Positions 13,445-18,071 of a stretch of DNA of 18,071 nucleotides are shown in pieces. Each line of letters opens with the position of its first letter. Within the stretch, counting starts at the first letter, position 1. Both the position numbers and the translations under genes were made by a program. The stretch is from an uncultured Prevotella sp. (GTDB lineage: Bacteria > Bacteroidota > Bacteroidia > Bacteroidales > Bacteroidaceae), in NCBI GenBank assembly GCA_900546605.1, contig URDV01000013.1, positions 1 to 18,071 on the forward strand, in the 5' to 3' direction. Below the pieces are notes generated by a model. It was not told the DNA's origin. It worked only from the letters and a program-made list of their open reading frames with translations, and made no database searches.

Positions 13445-15637
13445 ATGGCAGCATTACAAACAATCCGAAGCAAAGGAGCACTGCTTGTAGGTGTGTTGGG
13501 CTTGGCCCTCTTTGCTTTCATTGCCGAAGAGTTCTTCCGTTCACTCGAGACTACCTCGAACATGGATCGTAACATAGTAGGCCAAGTGTATGGCAAAAAG
13601 CTCTCCATTCAAGACTTCCAACAAATGGTTGACGACCAGAGCGAAATGGCCAAACTGCAAATGCAGATGCAAGGACAAGACCCCACTCTCAGCGATGAGC
13701 AAACCGAACAAATTCGCGAGCAAGTGTGGCAACAGTTCGTACAAAAGTCGATGATTGAAGAGGAATGTGACAAAATCGGTCTCTTCGTTACCGATGGTGA
13801 AGTGCAAGAAGCACTGCGTACGGGCAACGCACAAAGCTTACAAATGATGGCAGGCATCTTCCGCAATCAACGCGGAGGTTTTGACTTGACACAGTTGCAG
13901 CAATTCCTTAAAGAATACAACAAAACCATTGCTCAAGCACAACAAGCCAACAATGCAGAGGCTGTAGAGCAAATTCAGATGATCAAGAAGATGTGGGACT
14001 TCACCGAAAAGCAGCTTCGCGATGAATTGCTCTCTAACAAATACAACATGCTCTTTGCCATGGGCTTTGTTTCAAACCCCATTGCTGCTAAAGAAAACTT
14101 TGACGAGCGCACCATTCAAAAGAATGTTGAAATTGCTGCTCTGCCCTATAGCACTATCAGCGACAAGGATATCAAAGTTAGCGATGATGATTTGAAAGCA
14201 GCCTACGATGACTTTAAAGAGAACTTCTACACTCCCGTTGCTACACGCGACATTAAGCTCATTGATGTGAACGTTACAGCCAGCGCTGCTGACCGTGCCG
14301 AACTCACTAAGCGTGTTGAAAGTGTACAACAACAGTTGCAACAAGGTGGCGACATTGCTAACATCGTACGCTCATCTAACTCATCAGTGCAGTACTCTAA
14401 CCTCGCACTCAGCAAAAACGCATTCCAGCGTATGCCTGATGTTGCCGCTGCCCTCGACTCTATGGCTGTAGGTAGTGTTAAGGCTACTTACTACAATGCA
14501 CAAGACAACACTATTAACACCTTAAAACTCATTGCTAAGGAAGAGGCTCCTGACTCTATTCTTTATCGTCAGATTGCTTCAACTCAAACTGACCCCGCTA
14601 AGCGTAAGGCTCAGGCTGACTCTATTCTCAACGCATTGAACAATGGTGCCTCATTTGCTGAATTGGCTAAAAAGTATGGTCAAAGCTCTGACTCGGTATG
14701 GGTTACTTCTGCACAATATGAAAGCTTCGGCATGCAGGACGAAACTGCCTCATATCTTAGCCAACTCTACAAAATCGGTGCGCATAGTGCACAAGTCATC
14801 TCTAACGACCAAGGCGCTGCTGTTGTACAGGTGCTTGATCGCAAAAAGATGGAAACTAAATACAACGTAGCCGTTGTAAAGTGTCCGCTCAACTTCTCAA
14901 AGAAGACTTATGAGGATGAACTGAGCCGTTTTAACCGTTTCTTGTCACAAAACAAGGATATGGCTGCTATTGAAAAGAATGCTGCCAAGAGTGGTTACAT
15001 GGTTACTGACTTGCCTGGCTATAGCCCCATGCAAAACCTCATTGCCTCACGCATTGGCGGTAGCGGTGCTAAGGACTGCGCACGTTGGATTTTTGACGAA
15101 GCTAAGGCTGGCGATGTTTCTAAACTTTACGAATGCGGCCGCAATGGTGACCACCTCGTCGTAGTTTGCGTTTCAGCTACCAACGATAAGGGCTACTTGC
15201 CTTGGGATAACAAGCAAGTGAAGGACTTCCTTACACAAGTGGTTAAGCAACAAAAGAAGGCTGAAAAGGCCATGGCTATGGCTAAAAACGTAAAGACTAC
15301 TACTGACATGCAAAAACTCAAGGGTGCTGTCATGGCAAGCCTTACTAACCAAACAATGGCTGGTTACCCCATGGTGAATGGTGTTAACGTGCCTGAACCT
15401 AAGTTAGCGGGTACCATAGCTAAAACTAACGTAAACAAGTTCTCGTCACTCGTTCAGGGTGCAGGTGCCGTTTACATTCTGAAGGTTACAGGCCAAAGCA
15501 AGACTGCTGACAAATTTAACGCGCAAGCTGAAATGGCTCAAGTGGCTCAAGCTAATGGCCAACGCGCTTATCAGTCTACCTTCAGCTACTTGATGTTACA
15601 CAAGGCCAAAATGTCTGACCGTCGCTATGAGTTCTAA
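13445..15637 (+). CDS. Peptidyl-prolyl isomerase, PpiD/SurA-type
   Basis: 730 aa envelope folding factor anchored in the inner membrane with its bulk in the periplasm. One membrane segment lies at about 11-30 (GALLVGVLGLALFAFIAEEF). A SurA-N-like helical chaperone region (about 42-210, with EQIREQVWQQFVQKSMIEEE and a Gln-rich stretch) follows. A parvulin-type region lies at about 365-470 (LYRQIAS...ADSILNALNNGASFAELAKKYGQ... and SNDQGAAVVQVLDRK), flanked by further helical domains. This layout matches PpiD, which assists newly exported proteins near the Sec exit. Several residues usual in active parvulins are not evident, so it may act mainly as a chaperone. It has a separate terminator on each side, hence probably its own transcript. 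Confidence 0.87.
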   Translation: MAALQTIRSKGALLVGVLGLALFAFIAEEFFRSLETTSNMDRNIVGQVYGKKLSIQDFQQMVDDQSEMAKLQMQMQGQDPTLSDEQTEQIREQVWQQFVQKSMIEEECDKIGLFVTDGEVQEALRTGNAQSLQMMAGIFRNQRGGFDLTQLQQFLKEYNKTIAQAQQANNAEAVEQIQMIKKMWDFTEKQLRDELLSNKYNMLFAMGFVSNPIAAKENFDERTIQKNVEIAALPYSTISDKDIKVSDDDLKAAYDDFKENFYTPVATRDIKLIDVNVTASAADRAELTKRVESVQQQLQQGGDIANIVRSSNSSVQYSNLALSKNAFQRMPDVAAALDSMAVGSVKATYYNAQDNTINTLKLIAKEEAPDSILYRQIASTQTDPAKRKAQADSILNALNNGASFAELAKKYGQSSDSVWVTSAQYESFGMQDETASYLSQLYKIGAHSAQVISNDQGAAVVQVLDRKKMETKYNVAVVKCPLNFSKKTYEDELSRFNRFLSQNKDMAAIEKNAAKSGYMVTDLPGYSPMQNLIASRIGGSGAKDCARWIFDEAKAGDVSKLYECGRNGDHLVVVCVSATNDKGYLPWDNKQVKDFLTQVVKQQKKAEKAMAMAKNVKTTTDMQKLKGAVMASLTNQTMAGYPMVNGVNVPEPKLAGTIAKTNVNKFSSLVQGAGAVYILKVTGQSKTADKFNAQAEMAQVAQANGQRAYQSTFSYLMLHKAKMSDRRYEF

Positions 15638-15680
15638 TACGCTCAGTTATTGGTAGCGTAATAACACATTTTACTTACAG

Positions 15681-15720
15681 AAAAGACTCCGCAAGGCCTT
15701 TTGCCTTACGGAGTCTTTTG
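15681..15720 (+). terminator. Terminator after the PpiD-like gene
   Basis: AAAAGACTCCGCAAGGC (15681-15697) pairs with GCCTTACGGAGTCTTTT (15703-15719), 17 bp with one mismatch and a 5-nt loop; further T runs follow to 15727. Confidence 0.9.
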
Positions 15721-15779
15721 CTTTTTTATATACTAACAATGGGCTTTAATGGGTTGTACTATTCTCATGTGCCACATTG

Positions 15780-15972
15780 AGTAATGGTAAAAGGATATGT
15801 TGAACCATTTTTGCATGTATTTTAGGCGTTTTTGAAACCTAAACGAAAAACCATAGCGAGCTATGTGACCGATGAAACCTATGTTTATGGACGAAAGAAT
15901 GCGACAAGGCATATCGACAGATTCTGAGCATGATTATATCAACTAATTTTTGAATACCAACTTACCATTACT
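15780..15972. repeat. 193-bp element with 11-bp terminal inverted repeats
   Basis: In the 392-nt gap before the patatin gene, AGTAATGGTAA (15780-15790) and TTACCATTACT (15962-15972) are perfect inverted repeats. Inside are a hairpin TTTAGG/CCTAAA (15821-15826, 15838-15843) and a 14-bp dyad CATAGC-GA-GCTATG (15852-15865). It has no reading frame of note. It could be an eroded miniature transposable element or a structured small RNA; no target-site duplication is evident. No clear promoter for the patatin gene was found in the gap. Confidence 0.35.
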
Positions 15973-16029
15973 AAGTATAAACCAAGTGTTCAACATATTC
16001 TCATTTTCCCTCACAAAACCTATACAAGC

Positions 16030-16938
16030 ATGTTAAGCAAAAATGTAAATCGCCCGTCTGTAGCCTTAGTGCTATCAAGTGGTGGCGCACGTGGCTACGC
16101 ACACATAGGAGCCATTGAAGCTCTCATCGAACGTGGGTACTCTATAAGTTCAGTTGCAGGTACTTCGATGGGAGCACTCATTGGGGGCATGTATTGTGCT
16201 GGTCAGCTGAAGGAGGTGAAAGAATGGCTTTTTTCACTTACACGACGCGATGTGGTGAGCATGCTTGACATATCACTTAGCAAAAACTATATAGTGAAAG
16301 GCGACAAGATAATACGTACACTTAAACAAATGGTGCCAGACACCAACATTGAGCAACTACCAATACCCTTTCGCGCCATAGCGGCCGACTTGGTAACTCA
16401 ACGTGAAGTTGTGTTTTCAAAAGGCAGCATTTATCGTGCCATACGTTCGTCTATATCTATGCCCTCTGTATTTAAACCTATTAAGGTAGCACACCACATA
16501 TTGGTGGATGGTGGCATTGTTAACCCATTGCCCCTTAACCGCGTAACACGTACAAAGGGGGACTTATTAGTGTCGGTTAATGTAAGTGCACCAGCAAGCG
16601 AGACGATTGAGGAAATGCGTGAATTAGCTCGCCAACGCAGTAGGAACGAAACACGTTGGCTATCAATGCAACACTTGATGAACACGATGACTCCAGACAA
16701 CGTAGCCAGCAACTACATGACTCTTATGGTCTCAGCTGTTGACTTACAGATTCAACGTAACACCGTATTGTCACAAAAAATCACCCCACCCGACATTGCT
16801 GTTAACATTCCTATGAATCGTTTTGGAGTGTTCGACTTTGACAATGCTGAACGCATCACGCAAGCAGGTTATGTTGAAATGCACAAAGCTCTTGATGCTT
16901 ACGAGGCTAAACAACAGCCTTTGACTACTCATTCATAA
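16030..16938 (+). CDS. Patatin-like phospholipase
   Basis: 302 aa serine hydrolase of the patatin/NTE (RssA-like) family, expected to cleave acyl groups from phospholipids or lysophospholipids. The catalytic parts are in order: oxyanion loop GGARGYAHIGA (GGARG at 18-22), nucleophile S46 in GTSMG (44-48) and catalytic D160 in DGG (160-162), preceded by SMPSVFKPI. There is no signal peptide or membrane segment, so it is probably cytosolic or peripheral; large secreted patatins of Bacteroidetes carry a BamA-like barrel that is absent here. The C-terminus after ~270 is short. Convergent with the folB-HAD gene, with a very long hairpin between them. Confidence 0.9.
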   Translation: MLSKNVNRPSVALVLSSGGARGYAHIGAIEALIERGYSISSVAGTSMGALIGGMYCAGQLKEVKEWLFSLTRRDVVSMLDISLSKNYIVKGDKIIRTLKQMVPDTNIEQLPIPFRAIAADLVTQREVVFSKGSIYRAIRSSISMPSVFKPIKVAHHILVDGGIVNPLPLNRVTRTKGDLLVSVNVSAPASETIEEMRELARQRSRNETRWLSMQHLMNTMTPDNVASNYMTLMVSAVDLQIQRNTVLSQKITPPDIAVNIPMNRFGVFDFDNAERITQAGYVEMHKALDAYEAKQQPLTTHS

Positions 16939-16961
16939 CGTTCACACCATTACATCACATT

Positions 16962-17027
16962 GCATAACGATAAATATCCCCGAAAAGTTTTTTACACCAA
17001 AACTTTCGGGGATATTTATCGTTATGC
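16962..17027. terminator. Very long hairpin, probable bidirectional terminator
   Basis: The 30-nt arm 16962-16991 and the 29-nt arm 16999-17027 are fully complementary except for one bulged A, with a 7-nt loop. The GC core is CCCCGAAA / TTTCGGGG. It lies between two convergent genes (stops near 16938 and 17069). There is no classic T tract after the outer stem, though both outer halves are AT-rich. Confidence 0.7.
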
Positions 17028-17068
17028 CTTAACACACTTTTGAACACCTACTTACCTATACTGATCGT

Positions 17069-18064
17069 TTAAAACGCTACTAACACCTTATCAGCACCAG
17101 CCTGCATGAGTTGTTGGGGTGTATGGTTGCCCCAAGCCACTCCCCAACACAAACCTACACCTGCATTACGTCCCATCTCGATGTCGTAGGTGGTGTCACC
17201 TATAACGATTGTATCGCTTGGCAGCACATGTGTGAGTTGACATAGGCGCTGCACTGGAGCGGGGTCGGGCTTATGTGTTGACACATCCTCACAAGCTACA
17301 ATGTGGTCAATGTACTGTAGAATGCCTAACTGCTCACAAAGATCATGAACAGACTGGTGTCCTCGACTTGTAGCAATGGCCACAAAACGTCCCTCAAGGT
17401 GTTGTCGCTGCATTTCAGCAGCCACACCATCAAACAAGGTTACACCCGTTGTGCCAACTTGTTCAAACAAGGTGCGATAGGTATTAGTGGCTTGCTGTAC
17501 ACGCACATCGTCAGCAGGTAAATTTGTTAACTGCGCTATGCTGGTGAGCAAGGGCAGCCCAATAGTGGCACAAATAGTTTCATCGGTGGGTTGCTCAAGC
17601 CCCATTGCATCAAAAGTGGCATGCATTGTACGCAAAATGCCTGCTGATGTGTCAGCTATGGTGCCATCAAAGTCCCATATGGTCATTTCGCGCCGTTGCG
17701 TATAATTCACGCTCACACCTTGTCCGTCCCAACCAGCAATAGGAGGTGTACACTTAGTTAAACGAACATCAACTTGGCGCAAATGGTTGTAGGTGTGTAT
17801 GAGTCGGCGAGCTATACGAGCCACCACATGCTCTAACAATTGTGAAGGTTGCAACATTTCGTCACGCACCAAGCCGTATACCTCAGCATAATTAATGGTG
17901 CCACAAAGTTGATCATGGTAAAGGGCTTGCTGAGCATCAGCTTGGTCAATATACAATTGTAGCGACACTGTAAAGTCTGCTCCTACCTCACGTTCTTGTG
18001 GTAAGACACCATGATTGGCATGAAAGCGGAGTTCAGGAAGCGATATTTGCAATGTGTGTAACAT
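17069..18064 (-). CDS. folB: Fusion of dihydroneopterin aldolase (FolB) and HAD phosphatase
   Basis: 331 aa in one uninterrupted frame. Residues 1-126 are a complete FolB: GVLPQERE with the conserved Glu (E24), GTINYAEVYGLV, LLEHVVARIA, and VRLTKCTPPIAG with the catalytic Lys (K104). FolB cleaves 7,8-dihydroneopterin to 6-hydroxymethyl-dihydropterin and glycolaldehyde in folate synthesis. Residues 127-331 are a complete HAD-superfamily phosphatase of the phosphoglycolate-phosphatase-like type: motif I WDFDGT (D131, D133), motif II IATS (S233), motif III K265 in HKPDPAP, motif IV IGDTTYD (D290, D294). M127 lies exactly at the junction and could be a second start. FolB needs dihydroneopterin made by dephosphorylating its monophosphate, so the HAD half is a candidate for that step; glycolaldehyde or phosphoglycolate metabolism is an alternative. 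The promoter lies outside the window. Confidence 0.9.
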   Translation of the reverse strand: MLHTLQISLPELRFHANHGVLPQEREVGADFTVSLQLYIDQADAQQALYHDQLCGTINYAEVYGLVRDEMLQPSQLLEHVVARIARRLIHTYNHLRQVDVRLTKCTPPIAGWDGQGVSVNYTQRREMTIWDFDGTIADTSAGILRTMHATFDAMGLEQPTDETICATIGLPLLTSIAQLTNLPADDVRVQQATNTYRTLFEQVGTTGVTLFDGVAAEMQRQHLEGRFVAIATSRGHQSVHDLCEQLGILQYIDHIVACEDVSTHKPDPAPVQRLCQLTHVLPSDTIVIGDTTYDIEMGRNAGVGLCWGVAWGNHTPQQLMQAGADKVLVAF

Positions 18065-18071
18065 AGATCGG

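Noticed and set aside
16962..17027. Insertion-sequence end or attachment site
   Set aside because: No transposase, integrase or direct duplication nearby; position between convergent genes fits a terminator better.

Overview
The window reads as ordinary chromosomal sequence from a member of the Bacteroidales, most likely Prevotella/Segatella-like. The grounds are promoters of the Bacteroidetes type (TTTG, 19-nt spacer, TAnnTTTG), few visible Shine-Dalgarno sequences, a secreted beta-galactosidase ending in a type IX secretion sorting domain, a long Bacteroidetes-style NusB, a DUF5606 protein, and the neighbourhood nusB-yajC-ybbR-coaE-DUF5606. The genus is an inference. I see no rRNA, tRNA, CRISPR array, transposase or prophage gene.

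Layout. 1-310: gene-free repeats and hairpins, ending in a strong terminator. 315-4184 (-): secreted GH2 beta-galactosidase with its own promoter and a possible operator. 4477-8430 (-): housekeeping block read from right to left as nusB, yajC, terminator, ybbR, coaE, DUF5606. NusB acts in transcription antitermination, YajC in the Sec translocon, YbbR is a membrane-anchored periplasmic protein, and CoaE makes coenzyme A. 8463-8760: nusB promoter module and an 8-bp-period minisatellite. 8766-9236 (-): Fur-family regulator, divergent from hsp20 (9485-9901, +), which has a textbook sigma-54 promoter. 9902-10404: repeat-rich gap holding two more 8-bp arrays and a promoter/hairpin module. 10405-15637 (+): coaX (CoA synthesis, complementing coaE), a beta-barrel outer-membrane protein overlapping it by 4 nt, lptC (LPS export) and a SurA/PpiD-like periplasmic folding factor, a set largely concerned with envelope biogenesis. 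16030-16938 (+): patatin-like phospholipase. 17069-18064 (-): dihydroneopterin aldolase fused in frame to a HAD phosphatase.

The coding content is mostly conventional. The least explained signal is between genes. Two promoters (nusB and coaX) share a module: a GC-rich box, a hairpin whose stem sequence differs completely between copies but still pairs, and a nearly identical promoter spacer, with the -33 element inside the 3' arm of the hairpin. A third, promoterless relative lies at 106-165. All three lie near arrays of an 8-bp unit T(T/C)AAC(C/T)(C/T)G, and two of those arrays have matching flanks but about 14 versus 3 units. The other items of note are the FolB-HAD fusion and the sigma-54 promoter of hsp20.
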